Source: Chryseobacterium takakiae
Lineage (GTDB): Bacteria; Bacteroidota; Bacteroidia; Flavobacteriales; Weeksellaceae
Length of the DNA: 64,000 bases
Assembly: GCF_900129385.1 (NCBI RefSeq)
Contig: NZ_FQVO01000012.1
Location: 1 to 64,000, forward strand
Direction: 5' to 3'
The position numbers and the translations under genes are program-made. The first letter of the stretch is position 1. Each line of letters starts with the position of its first letter. This document shows, in pieces, positions 28,948 through 36,988 of this stretch. Under the pieces are notes generated by a model. That model had not been told where the DNA came from and did no database searches. It worked only from the letters and a program-made list of their open reading frames with translations.

Positions 28948-29358
28948 ATGTATAAAAAAATCCTGGCAGGTTTAGGCGGTGCCGTAGCGCTAAGCCTTCT
29001 GCACGAAGCCATCAGAAAAAATTTCGATAATGTTCCCGAGATTAATAAAGTGGGAGAGGAAGCTTTAAATAAAGCTCTCGACAAGGTAGATGCGAAAGTT
29101 ACCAATCATGACCAGCTGTATGCTGCAACATTGGCAGGAGATGTTATTGGAAACGGAATGTATTATGCCGCTACGGCAACTACCGGTTTTAATGTAGCTT
29201 CCGGCGTCCTGATGGGACTTGGCGCAATTGCGCTTCCTGAAAAGCTTGGGCTTGATGATAAGCCGGTTGCTGAGAATAATCAGAAAAAAGTAATGACGGT
29301 TGCTTATTATCTCTTCGGAGCGATCGTTACCAAATTTATTTATGATAAAATAAAATAA
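28948..29358 (+). CDS. conserved membrane-associated protein of unknown function
   Basis: This gene encodes 136 residues from the ATG at 28948 (MYKKILAGLGGAVALSLLHEAI). The frame is open further upstream, but that part overlaps the tRNA terminator and looks non-coding. It has a glycine-rich first hydrophobic segment (residues 5-20), a central hydrophobic Ala/Gly-rich stretch (YYAATATTGFNVASGVLMGLGAIALP) and a last helix (VMTVAYYLFGAIVTKFIYD), so probably two or three membrane helices. I know no function. It converges on the 29594 gene, with a 10-bp-arm palindrome between them. Confidence 0.7.
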   Translation: MYKKILAGLGGAVALSLLHEAIRKNFDNVPEINKVGEEALNKALDKVDAKVTNHDQLYAATLAGDVIGNGMYYAATATTGFNVASGVLMGLGAIALPEKLGLDDKPVAENNQKKVMTVAYYLFGAIVTKFIYDKIK

Positions 29359-29368
29359 TACAATAATA

Positions 29369-29388
29369 AAGGCCGCAAATTGCGGCCT
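29369..29388. terminator. bidirectional terminator-like palindrome
   Basis: AAGGCCGCAA meets TTGCGGCCTT with no loop. It lies between convergent genes. Confidence 0.65.
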
Positions 29389-29594
29389 TACATTTTCTTT
29401 AACGCTGATGCTTTGTGTACAGCGGATTTTCCTGTTTTTTCGCTCATTACTTCATATTGCGGTTCGTCTTCGGAAGCTCTTCGCTGCTTATCCATAAATA
29501 CAAAATCTTTTGTGTGTACTTTTGTGATGGCGCCGTGAGTTTCTCCATTGCTGGAATTCCATCGTACCATATCTCCTTTTTTTAATGTGCTCAT
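29388..29594 (-). CDS. small HVA1/DUF2945 (hypervirulence-associated TUDOR) protein
   Basis: The 68-residue protein has the family core: KKGDMVRWNSSNGETHGAITKV at the start, a KDFVF strand, PQYEV, and SAVHKASALKK at the end. Despite its name the domain is widespread in harmless bacteria and its biochemical role is not settled. A small SH3/Tudor-like beta barrel is expected. It is a single gene on the minus strand. Confidence 0.85.
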   Translation of the reverse strand: MSTLKKGDMVRWNSSNGETHGAITKVHTKDFVFMDKQRRASEDEPQYEVMSEKTGKSAVHKASALKKM

Positions 29595-29660
29595 CTTTAT
29601 CGTATTATTTTATTACAATGGTACTAATTATTATGCCATACACTAATTTATTCAAAGCCA

Positions 29661-29690
29661 AAAAAAATCCCGCCTGTAAAAGCGGGAATA
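29661..29690 (-). terminator. terminator of the 30296 gene
   Basis: TTCCCGC and GCGGGAT arms followed on the minus strand by T7. Confidence 0.8.
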
Positions 29691-29711
29691 TTATTTTCAG
29701 TTTAAAGTAGA

Positions 29712-30296
29712 TTATTCTACTATAAGCTGATTAAAAGGCTTAAGTGCATTATCATCTGCTGTAGTCTGGCCTAAAAATTCTTTTTTCTGGGTTCCTTTCA
29801 TTCTGTTGGCAGCGTCATTTCCATTGAAATAGGATTCACTAAGTTTTGTAGTTACTTCAGAAGGATTCAGTTCAAATTTTGTATCACCTTCTACTCCAAG
29901 ATAACCATTCTTCCTGGTTAGGTTGGTAATATAGTTGTTGTAGTTGATAAGAGTACCTCTGAACATCGAGTTGTGATACTCCATACATTTTTTAGCTTTT
30001 TTGGATGAGTTGTTGAGGATGCAATTGTTCATGTTTCCTCTGTAAAGACGCCACTCCAGCTCTACCTTTCCATATTCTTTGGCTAAAGCTGTGGTTCCGT
30101 TGGTAAGAATTGCAGGATCGTTTTCTTTTTCGCTAACTTCTTTTAAATGTTTAATGACTAAAGGAACTGTATTTTCAATCTTGGTTTTCGCTTCACCTAT
30201 CGCACTGAAATCTGCTGCAGGAGAACCCTTTTTCTGGGCATTGGTCACATTAAAAATCAGTAGCAATAGTACAAATAACAAATTATATCTTTTCAT
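29712..30296 (-). CDS. small secreted protein of unknown function
   Basis: The 194-residue protein begins with the signal peptide MKRYNLLFVLLLLIFNVTNA followed by Q, the usual Bacteroidota cleavage pattern. The mature part is mostly helical (EAKTKIENTVPLVIKHLKEVSEKEND) with two cysteines in NNCILNNSSKKAKKCMEYHN. I do not recognise a family. It is a single gene. The 330-base spacer after it is very AT-rich and holds the promoter of the blaI-like gene. Confidence 0.65.
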   Translation of the reverse strand: MKRYNLLFVLLLLIFNVTNAQKKGSPAADFSAIGEAKTKIENTVPLVIKHLKEVSEKENDPAILTNGTTALAKEYGKVELEWRLYRGNMNNCILNNSSKKAKKCMEYHNSMFRGTLINYNNYITNLTRKNGYLGVEGDTKFELNPSEVTTKLSESYFNGNDAANRMKGTQKKEFLGQTTADDNALKPFNQLIVE

Positions 30297-30553
30297 GAGA
30301 AATTTTTAAAGCACTAAAATAAATATATTTTCTGAGTTAAGACAAATTCATTTTAATTTTATTTAATAAAATTTAACAAGTTTTAAGAATTTATGTGGAT
30401 TTTTTTATTTTTTCTGATTATTAATCGGGTGATAATTTGTAGCTGTTAAAAATTTAACAAATTTTAATAAAAAATATATGTCTGATTTTCAGTTGTTTAA
30501 GGTTTTATATTTCTTATCACTAAAAAAATAGGTGTTTGAGAGGAAAATATTTC

Positions 30554-30579
30554 TACATTTGTATAACTAATTTCTTAGT
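30554..30579 (+). promoter_or_regulatory. -7 box and candidate BlaI-type operator
   Basis: TACATTTG (30554-30561) is an exact -7 match. ACTAA-TTTC-TTAGT (30566-30579) is a perfect dyad just after it, at the likely transcription start. BlaI/MecI repressors bind short dyads over their own promoters, so this is a plausible autoregulatory site. Confidence 0.5.
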
Positions 30580-30626
30580 GATATTGAAATTGAATCGTAT
30601 CGTAGTCAATGATAAACGAAAAATGT

Positions 30627-30992
30627 ATGAAAATTCAGACGTTAACTAAAGCAGAAGAGCAGGTAATGCAGTACTTATGGAAACTCGAAAAAGGATTTCT
30701 GAAAGATGTCCTCGATCTTTTTCCTGAACCAAAACCTCACACAAATACTGTTTCCACAATTCTTAAAGTGTTGAAGGAAAAAGAATTTGTTGATTATCAT
30801 GTGTACGGAAGGCAACATGAGTATTTTCCGTTGGTATCTAAAGAGCAGTATTCCGGCAAAACAATAAAAAGTCTGGTTAAAAATTATTTCAAAGGTTCTT
30901 ATAAAAGTGCCGTTTCATTTCTGGTAGAAAAGAATGAAATGACTGTGGAAGATCTTGAGATGCTGCTGCACGAACTTAAAAAGAAAAACTGA
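30627..30992 (+). CDS. BlaI/MecI/CopY-family repressor
   Basis: This gene encodes 121 residues starting MKIQTLTKAEEQVM. An earlier in-frame ATG at 30609 would add MINEKC, but the family normally begins at or near the TKAEEQVMQYLW helix. The winged helix covers residues 8-75 (HTNTVSTILKVLKEKEFVDYHVYGRQHEYFP), and a C-terminal dimer helix pair follows. In beta-lactam systems BlaI is cut when the partner BlaR1 senses drug. Here the partner M56 protein begins 6 bases downstream, but no beta-lactamase is present. The signal sensed is therefore unknown. Confidence 0.9.
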   Translation: MKIQTLTKAEEQVMQYLWKLEKGFLKDVLDLFPEPKPHTNTVSTILKVLKEKEFVDYHVYGRQHEYFPLVSKEQYSGKTIKSLVKNYFKGSYKSAVSFLVEKNEMTVEDLEMLLHELKKKN

Positions 30993-30998
30993 TAGGTT

Positions 30999-32852
30999 AT
31001 GGAAACTGTACTTCTATATTTTGGAAAAGTTATTTTATGTTCCGGTGTAATCTTTTTATATTATAAATTGTCTTTAAAAGACAAGACATTTCATCACTAC
31101 AACAGATTTTATCTTTTGTCTGCGATGCTTATATCACTGCTGCTGCCGCTAGTGAAAGTAGAAGATTTTACTATCGAGGTGAGTAATGATATTTATAAAT
31201 TAATAGATACGGTACAGAATTTTAATACTAAAAATACAACCCATGATTACACTTATTTTAGAGTTATTTTTTCAGCTTTGGGGCTGGTTTCTTTCTATTT
31301 TTTAGGAAGATTCATCTACGGGATTTTCAGAATCCACCGGTTAAAAAATCAGTTTCATAAGGAAAGTTTTGACGGGATCAACTTTTACCACACTAACCTT
31401 AGCGAGGCCCCCTTTTCGTATTTTAAAAATCTTTTCTGGAAAAATTCAATTATGTTGAATTCAGACGTCGGAAAGCAGATTTTAAAGCACGAAATGGTAC
31501 ACATCGAGCAGAAACATTCATTCGATAAAATCTTTATGGAGATTATTACATCTGTTTTCTGGTTCAATCCGTTTTTTCATCTCATTAAAAAAGAAATTAG
31601 TTTAATTCACGAATACCTGGCTGATAAAAAAGCCGTAAAACAATCGGACACCAAAGCATTTGCGCAGATGCTTTTAGCAAGCCACTTTTCCGGAAACCAG
31701 TTGCCTGCCACCAGTCCGTTTTTAAGTTCCAATTTAAAAAAACGATTAAAAATGTTACAAAAACCTAAAACAAAATTCGGGTATGCGCGAAGAATTTTTG
31801 CGTTGCCGGTTGTATTTTCAGTAGCTTTTACGTATCTGGTAAATGCTAAAAACCAGGAAATTAAAGCAACGAATATAGAGATTGAGAAAGCGGTTTCTCA
31901 AATCAAAGAAGAAAATAAAATTATTGTTAAAGATACCATTTCTCCAAAATCATCTGAAACTAAAGCTATTGTTACTCCGAAAGTCTATAGAAAAGCAGAA
32001 GATGACAGAAAAATTGCCGAACTGAGCAAAAAGATTCAGGAAAGAACGGAGGCTCTGAAAAATTTTAAGCCTGAAACGGCAGAATACAATAAGAATCTTG
32101 AAGAGATCGGAAAACTATCCGGTGAAATAGGAAAAATAGCAAGTTCTAAAGATTTTCTTAATTCTGCAATGGTCATTAAAATCGATGGAAAAGATATGAA
32201 GTTTGACGAATATTTTAACTCCAAAGAATTTAAAGATGTATTGAAGGAGGTTAAAGATTTAAAATATGAATTTGAATTTGACATGCCTGAAATTCCGGAA
32301 ATGAATATTGAATTTCCTGATGTTCCCGCACCGCCGGACGCTCCGAAGGTAAAAGTATATAAATTTAAAGGAACAGGTGATATCAAGTGGTCTCCAGAAG
32401 CGGATATGGTTTTAAGATCATCGGGAAAAACTAAAGAATCTGCCGCAACAGCCAAAAAAAGGGCTAAGCTTGATAAAGAACGTGCAAGACTGGAAGAGAA
32501 AAGAGCAAAACTGGAAGGTGAAAGAGCCAAACTGGAAGCAGAGAGAAGAGCACTGGAAGGAGGAAGAAGACCTTTTATTTACAGCAATACTTTCAGATCT
32601 GTTCCCGACAAGCATACGTTCAGATTAAATGCAGATAACATCAAGATCAGCAACAATGGTACCTCTATTATTGCTTCAGGATTTAAAAATGCAGAAGGTA
32701 TAGAAAATATGAAAATTTATATTGATGGTAAAGAATCTACAAAAGGACAAATGGAAGCTCTGAAACCGGAATCTATTAAAAGTGTGAATATAAACAAGAA
32801 AAATACGGACGGAAAAACAACCGGAGAGATAAAAATCGAGACAAAAAAATAA
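30999..32852 (+). CDS. M56 (BlaR1-like) membrane metallopeptidase with heptad-repeat tail
   Basis: The 617-residue protein has three membrane helices in the first 110 residues. A cytoplasmic zinc-peptidase site follows with HEMVH at 164-168 and EYLAD near 205-209, and a fourth helix lies near 268-284 (ALPVVFSVAFTYLVNA). After that comes a periplasmic part that is not a penicillin-binding sensor: a helical region, a Pro-rich segment (PEIPEMNIEFPDVPAPPDAP) and four exact heptads (KERARLE, EKRAKLE, GERAKLE, AERRALE) that predict a straight coiled coil. It pairs with the BlaI-type repressor 6 bases upstream, which it probably inactivates by cleavage. The inducer is unknown. Confidence 0.88.
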   Translation: METVLLYFGKVILCSGVIFLYYKLSLKDKTFHHYNRFYLLSAMLISLLLPLVKVEDFTIEVSNDIYKLIDTVQNFNTKNTTHDYTYFRVIFSALGLVSFYFLGRFIYGIFRIHRLKNQFHKESFDGINFYHTNLSEAPFSYFKNLFWKNSIMLNSDVGKQILKHEMVHIEQKHSFDKIFMEIITSVFWFNPFFHLIKKEISLIHEYLADKKAVKQSDTKAFAQMLLASHFSGNQLPATSPFLSSNLKKRLKMLQKPKTKFGYARRIFALPVVFSVAFTYLVNAKNQEIKATNIEIEKAVSQIKEENKIIVKDTISPKSSETKAIVTPKVYRKAEDDRKIAELSKKIQERTEALKNFKPETAEYNKNLEEIGKLSGEIGKIASSKDFLNSAMVIKIDGKDMKFDEYFNSKEFKDVLKEVKDLKYEFEFDMPEIPEMNIEFPDVPAPPDAPKVKVYKFKGTGDIKWSPEADMVLRSSGKTKESAATAKKRAKLDKERARLEEKRAKLEGERAKLEAERRALEGGRRPFIYSNTFRSVPDKHTFRLNADNIKISNNGTSIIASGFKNAEGIENMKIYIDGKESTKGQMEALKPESIKSVNINKKNTDGKTTGEIKIETKK

Positions 32853-32863
32853 AAGTTCCAATC

Positions 32864-32908
32864 AGCTCTGTTAATAATGACTACAAAATATTGACAGAGC
32901 TTTTTTTA
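32864..32908 (+). terminator. terminator after the M56 gene
   Basis: AGCTCTGT pairs with ACAGAGCT over a 22-base loop, followed by T7. It lies before the GLPGLI gene, so that gene may need its own promoter or read-through. Confidence 0.65.
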
Positions 32909-32922
32909 AAACCATATAAACT

Positions 32923-33825
32923 ATGAAAAACATCAGTTTTCTTTTTCTGTTCATAAGTTTTGCAGCCGGTGCGCAGATCAACCGTTTTTTCTACGAATAT
33001 AAATTCATTCCCGATTCCAATAATAAAGAAGATGTTAAAAAAGAAATGATGCTGCTGGATATTGATCAGAAAGGCTCTAGTTACTATAGCAGAGACCGGT
33101 TTGTAGCAGATTCCACATCTATGGCTGAAGTGCAGAAGCAGATCAAAAGCGGTGGCGGAAACATCAACATCAGCAGAAGGGACAACCAGGGACAGGTTGG
33201 CTATAAAGTAACAAAAAGCTATCCCGATTTTAAGACCTACCTTTTTACAAGGATTTCCATGGATCAGTATAAAGTAAAAGAAGACCAGAAACCGGAATGG
33301 AAAATACTTCCCGAAAAGCAAAAAATAGGTGAGTATAACGCTCAAAAGGCAACCACAAGTTATGGTGGAAGAGAATGGATCGCATGGTTCAGCACCGATA
33401 TTCCCTTTCAGGACGGACCTTACAAATTTTATGGGCTTCCGGGTCTTATTGTGAAGCTCGAAGATTCCACAGGTTCACATATTATGACGCTTATAGGAAA
33501 TAAAAAAATAGCAGCTCCCATTGCTTCAGAAGATATGGAAGTCCCTGGAAATGTAAGAATCATGGGACTTGGAGGAAAAGAACTTGAAGTTTCAACATCA
33601 CAATATAAAAAATTATGGAAAGATTATGTAAATGATCCTTCTAAAAATATGAGGGAAATGATGATGAGAAACGGGGGCGACAATACAAGAGTAAGTTTCA
33701 AAGTAAGAACACAGGACGGCAAAGAGATTTCAGACCCGAATCAGGTATTCCGGGAAATGGAAAAAAGAACCAAAGAATCTCTGGCAAAAAACAACAATCC
33801 TATCGAACCGGATTTGGTAAAATAG
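32923..33825 (+). CDS. GLPGLI-family secreted protein
   Basis: The 300-residue protein has a signal peptide (MKNISFLFLFISFAAGAQ) and the name-giving motif GLPGLIVKLED near residues 173-183, after AWFSTDIPFQDGPYKFYG. The family is widespread in Bacteroidota and of unknown function. Its members usually have the same beta-rich layout and often sit beside outer-membrane beta-barrel or receptor genes. Here the neighbour is the BlaI/M56 pair, 70 bases upstream across a terminator-like hairpin. The C-terminal tail is charged (EMEKRTKESLAKNNNP). Confidence 0.9.
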   Translation: MKNISFLFLFISFAAGAQINRFFYEYKFIPDSNNKEDVKKEMMLLDIDQKGSSYYSRDRFVADSTSMAEVQKQIKSGGGNINISRRDNQGQVGYKVTKSYPDFKTYLFTRISMDQYKVKEDQKPEWKILPEKQKIGEYNAQKATTSYGGREWIAWFSTDIPFQDGPYKFYGLPGLIVKLEDSTGSHIMTLIGNKKIAAPIASEDMEVPGNVRIMGLGGKELEVSTSQYKKLWKDYVNDPSKNMREMMMRNGGDNTRVSFKVRTQDGKEISDPNQVFREMEKRTKESLAKNNNPIEPDLVK

Positions 33826-33896
33826 AAATATCTTAAAATAATTACGATTAATTGTAGTTGAGAAGTTTAAAATTTATAATTACAAATTGTTTTTTT

Positions 33897-33937
33897 AAAG
33901 CAGGCTGGAATCTATTTTCCATCCTGCTTTCTTTTTA
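33897..33937 (+). terminator. terminator after the GLPGLI gene
   Basis: AAAGCAGGCTGGAA and TTCCATCCTGCTTT pair with one mismatch and a T-rich run follows. Confidence 0.8.
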
Positions 33938-33975
33938 TTATCTTTATTTCTACACCAATAATCATCATTAAAATC

Positions 33976-34536
33976 ATGACAGAAAAAGAAAAATGTGCGG
34001 CAGGGCTTTTGTACAATGCCAATTATGACCAGGAACTGATACAGGAAAGAACAGCAGCCAAAGATCTCTGCGGAAAATATAATCAGCTTAAAAATTCCGA
34101 CGCGGAAGGCAGAACGTCACTATTGAAAAACATACTGGCGAAAACAGGAGAAAACATATGTATAGAACCCAGTTTCTGGTGCGACTATGGCTATAATATC
34201 GAAGCAGGCGAAAACTTTTACGCCAACCACAATCTCGTCATTCTGGACTGTGCTAAAGTGATTTTTGGCGACAATGTATTTATCGGACCCAATTGCAGCT
34301 TTTACACCGCCAGTCATCCCATCAATGCAGAGCAGCGCAATAAAGGACTGGAAACAGCACATCCGATACAAGTAGGCGATAATGTTTGGTTCGGCGGAAA
34401 TGTAGTTGTGCTTCCCGGAGTTTCAATCGGAAATAATGCAGTAATCGGTGCAGGAAGTGTTGTTACTAAAAATATTCCGGAAAATGTTGTGGCAGTGGGG
34501 AATCCCTGTAAGCCTGTAAAGAATATTGAACAATAA
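33976..34536 (+). CDS. maa: maltose/galactoside O-acetyltransferase (Maa/LacA family)
   Basis: This 186-residue acetyl-CoA-dependent sugar O-acetyltransferase has an N-terminal Mac domain (MTEKEKCAAGLLYNANYDQEL) followed by left-handed beta-helix hexapeptide repeats: FYANHNLVILD, DNVFIGPNCSFYTASHPI with the catalytic His in TASHP, WFGGNVVVLPGVSIGNNAVIGAGSVVTKNIP and the C-terminal VVAVGNPCKPVK. Physiologically it may detoxify non-metabolised sugars. The acceptor is not certain from sequence. It converges on tal. Confidence 0.92.
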   Translation: MTEKEKCAAGLLYNANYDQELIQERTAAKDLCGKYNQLKNSDAEGRTSLLKNILAKTGENICIEPSFWCDYGYNIEAGENFYANHNLVILDCAKVIFGDNVFIGPNCSFYTASHPINAEQRNKGLETAHPIQVGDNVWFGGNVVVLPGVSIGNNAVIGAGSVVTKNIPENVVAVGNPCKPVKNIEQ

Positions 34537-34577
34537 TATTTTCGGCGCGGAAACAAAGTTTCCGCGCCGAAAATATT
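34535..34577. terminator. 20-bp perfect palindrome between maa and tal
   Basis: The arms 34535-34554 and 34558-34577 are perfectly complementary with an AAA loop. The stem contains TTTTCGGCGCGG, almost the same as the stem top of the structured elements at 12218 and 35527. It probably terminates both convergent genes. Confidence 0.75.
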
Positions 34578-34592
34578 TTATTATAATATATT

Positions 34593-35246
34593 TTAAGCCA
34601 GTTTCTGAGAATCTGCAATAAACTGAGCCAGTCCGTTATCCGTAAGCGGATGCTTAAGAAGGCTCAAGATCGGAGGAAGCGGCGAAGTGATTACATCAGC
34701 ACCAATCTTTGCACAGTCTACAATATGCATAGAATGACGGATTGAAGCGGCTAAAATTTCAGTTTCATACATATAATTATCAAAAATCAATCTGATTTCC
34801 TGGATTAAATTTAATCCGTCTGTTGAAATATCATCAAGTCTTCCCAGGAAAGGAGAAACGTAGGTAGCACCTGCTTTTGCTGCCAAAAGTGCCTGCCCAG
34901 GAGAAAAAATCAGCGTACAGTTGGTTTTGATCCCTTTATCAGAAAAATATTTTAATGCTTTGATTCCGTCTTTAATCATCGGGATTTTAACCACGATATT
35001 CGGATGGATGGCTGCCAATTCATCGCCTTCCTTAATCATTTCCTCATAAGTTGTAGAAAGCACTTCCGCAGAAATATCTCCATCAACAATTTCGCAAATT
35101 GCTTTATAATGATTTCTGATCGCTTCAGCACCCTGAATTCCTTCTTTTGCCATTAATGAAGGATTGGTAGTAACGCCGTCAAGAATTCCCAAATCTTTAG
35201 CTTCTTTAATTTGCTCTAAATTAGCAGTGTCAATAAAAAATTTCAT
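34593..35246 (-). CDS. tal: transaldolase (TalC/fructose-6-phosphate aldolase-type)
   Basis: The 217-residue length and motifs belong to the short transaldolase subfamily: [27 protein letters not shown], the Schiff-base Lys87 in [37 protein letters not shown] and the C-terminal [11 protein letters not shown]. It interconverts sugar phosphates of the non-oxidative pentose phosphate pathway. Whether it acts as transaldolase or as fructose-6-phosphate aldolase cannot be told with certainty here. A -7 box (TATCTTTG, 35269-35276, minus) precedes it. Confidence 0.94.
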   Translation of the reverse strand: MKFFIDTANLEQIKEAKDLGILDGVTTNPSLMAKEGIQGAEAIRNHYKAICEIVDGDISAEVLSTTYEEMIKEGDELAAIHPNIVVKIPMIKDGIKALKYFSDKGIKTNCTLIFSPGQALLAAKAGATYVSPFLGRLDDISTDGLNLIQEIRLIFDNYMYETEILAASIRHSMHIVDCAKIGADVITSPLPPILSLLKHPLTDNGLAQFIADSQKLA

Positions 35247-35268
35247 GTCTTTACAGATTTATTTATTA

Positions 35269-35276
35269 CAAAGATA
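35269..35276 (-). promoter_or_regulatory. -7 box TATCTTTG for tal
   Basis: Exact consensus match 22 bases before the start codon. Confidence 0.6.
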
Positions 35277-35363
35277 AACATTCCATTCCGAGTGGAAAAT
35301 TTTAATTGTTTTAATCAGATTAATATCGAAATTTAATTATCACATTTTAGTTGAGGTTTTTTG

Positions 35364-35526
35364 AGACTCCGTCGAATTGTATATATGATTTTTTAAGGAG
35401 CAATTTGATTACATCGAAAGCTATACTTTTATTTTTTTTGGAAGCTTTTTGACTCCGTCGAATTGTATTTTTATTATATTTTAGGAGCAATTTGATTACA
35501 TCGAAAAGCTATACTTTTATTTTTTT
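35364..35526 (-). repeat. two tandem tail modules of the structured element (87-bp pitch)
   Basis: GACTCCGTCGAATTGTAT starts at 35364 and again at 35451. Each copy continues through GGAGCAATTTGATTACATCG and CTATACTTTTATTTTTT. It is the reverse complement of the single module at 12329-12405. Confidence 0.7.
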
Positions 35527-35639
35527 GGAAGCTTTTTCTCGCTTTCCGCACTCGCTATTTTAATAAGTTTCGGCGCGGCGGAGCCGCCGCGCCGAAACTT
35601 ATTAAAATGAGCTCAAACAATCGCTACAATCGAGGCTAG
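35527..35639 (-). ncRNA. structured intergenic element, possibly Flavo-1-like RNA (copy B)
   Basis: On the minus strand it reads CTAGCCTCGATTGTAGCG to GCGGAAAGCGAGAAAAAGC. Its closing pairs CTCG/CGAG are all Watson-Crick, whereas copy A has CTCG/CGGG. The internal stem is 25 bp perfect (35557-35581 with 35584-35608). It shares the stem top TTTCGGCGCGGCGG with copy A but has a different, still fully paired, base. The stretch 35640-35706 before the next gene shows only an imperfect -7 box. Confidence 0.55.
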
Positions 35640-35706
35640 ACTGAAGGCATAATAGCAATTCACTATATCGTTTGAATAACAAACATTAAAAATGTATCTT
35701 TAAAAT

Positions 35707-36198
35707 ATGCAAAATAATCCATTTATAGCCAGTCTTGAAATTATTGGGATCAACCCTTTCGTTTTTGTTCCTGAAAGTATCCTTCAAGATATATTTCAGG
35801 CTGCAGGAAAATGCAAAAGCCCGATTCCTGTAAGAGGAATGGTAAATGGGAACCCTTTCAGGCAAAATTTAATGAAATATCTGGGAGAGTGGAGGTTGTA
35901 TATTAATCTGGCGATGCTGAAAGATTCACCGAAGAGAATTGGCGAAATAATCGAAATTTTCGTGGAATTTGACGATTCCGACCGGACAATAACCGTCCAT
36001 CCCCAACTCGATAAAGCAATCCGGGAAGATCCTGTCGCAGTAAAGAATTTTGAAAACCTGATTCCTTCCGCAAAACTGGAATTAATTCGATACATCAATA
36101 ACCTTAAAACCGAGGTGGCAATTAAAAGGAATATTGAGAAAATCGTCAGCTATTTAAAAGGAGAAACTGATTTTTTCGGAAGGAAAATAGGCCGGTAA
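35707..36198 (+). CDS. DUF1905 / YdeI-OmpD-associated family protein
   Basis: The 163-residue protein has an N-terminal DUF1905 beta-barrel (PFVFVPESILQDIF, KSPIPVRGMVNGNPF, LYINLAMLKDS, GEIIEIFVEFDD) and a C-terminal YdeI/OmpD-associated helical part (NFENLIPSAKLELIRYINNLK followed by KRNIEKIVSYLKG). The family has been linked to bacteriocin tolerance and envelope proteins in a few species, but its function is not known. It is cytoplasmic, with no signal peptide. It converges on the TPR gene across a terminator. Confidence 0.8.
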   Translation: MQNNPFIASLEIIGINPFVFVPESILQDIFQAAGKCKSPIPVRGMVNGNPFRQNLMKYLGEWRLYINLAMLKDSPKRIGEIIEIFVEFDDSDRTITVHPQLDKAIREDPVAVKNFENLIPSAKLELIRYINNLKTEVAIKRNIEKIVSYLKGETDFFGRKIGR

Positions 36199-36203
36199 AA
36201 AAT

Positions 36204-36232
36204 AATCCGGAGAAAATTAAATTCTCCGGATT
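36204..36232. terminator. bidirectional terminator
   Basis: AATCCGGAGAA pairs with TTCTCCGGATT. It lies between convergent genes. Confidence 0.8.
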
Positions 36233-36242
36233 TACATTATAA

Positions 36243-36818
36243 CTATGAATTTAAAGCTTGGCTCAGCTTAATTGCATCCTGGTTGGTTGGGTCATACTGC
36301 AATGATTTTGCAATGTGTTCTTTCGCTTTGGCGGGATCAGATTGTTGCTCCGAAAATGCTACGTAAAAATAAGCGTAAGCAAGATTCTTTTTATTCTGTT
36401 CCACCTCTTCAGGCTTTACGGCAGCTATATATTTTTCATATGCCAGTTTGGCATTCGCATCATCTTTAGCATTTTGATAAGCGTAGGCCTGACTGTAATA
36501 TGATGGAGCCCAGTCCGGTAAAAGGACCGATATCTTCTTCCACGTATCTATCGCATTAGTCCAATCTGAAGCTTCCTGATATGCTCCCGCTAATTTAGCT
36601 AATGCCTCTGCATCTTTTGGGTTGGCTTCTATTTGTTTTTTAAGTGCTTCAATAGTTGGATTAGACGCCTGAGCAGTACTTGCTGTTGCGGTTGCAGTTG
36701 TATTAGCAGTACCTGATGTACTGTCTGTTTGAGTAGTTTGTGCGCTCACAAAACTTAAACCTCCTGTCAGCATTACACCTAAAAGAAGGGTTCTGATATT
36801 CATTTTAGTCATTTTCAT
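36243..36818 (-). CDS. secreted tetratricopeptide-repeat protein
   Basis: This gene encodes 191 residues from the ATG at 36818 (MKMTKMNIRTLLLGVMLTGG); further upstream only TTG codons are available. The signal peptide ends in FVSAQ. A Thr/Ala-rich linker (about residues 25-55) leads to three TPR units, such as PKDAEALAKLAGAYQEASDW, WAPSYYSQAYAYQNAKDDAN and KNLAYAYFYVAFSEQQSDPA. It is probably periplasmic and mediates protein contacts. No partner is evident from its neighbours. Confidence 0.8.
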   Translation of the reverse strand: MKMTKMNIRTLLLGVMLTGGLSFVSAQTTQTDSTSGTANTTATATASTAQASNPTIEALKKQIEANPKDAEALAKLAGAYQEASDWTNAIDTWKKISVLLPDWAPSYYSQAYAYQNAKDDANAKLAYEKYIAAVKPEEVEQNKKNLAYAYFYVAFSEQQSDPAKAKEHIAKSLQYDPTNQDAIKLSQALNS

Positions 36819-36963
36819 AATTCTAATATTTTTCAATTGCAAATATTAAAATTCAATAATGGTTCCATAAAAGTTAATATTTTAGAAGCTTTAAGCTTTT
36901 TTTGAAAAAATTAACGGGTTAATTAGAGGTTTTATATTAATTTTAGATTCATGACATATAAAC

Positions 36964-36971
36964 TATCTTTG
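36964..36971 (+). promoter_or_regulatory. -7 box TATCTTTG for pepE
   Basis: Exact match 17 bases before the first ATG. Confidence 0.55.
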
Positions 36972-36988
36972 TCACTTTAACCGTTTTA

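Noticed and set aside
30999-32852. Beta-lactam resistance locus
   Set aside because: BlaI and M56 proteins are present, but no beta-lactamase or penicillin-sensor domain is, so a resistance call would be unsupported.
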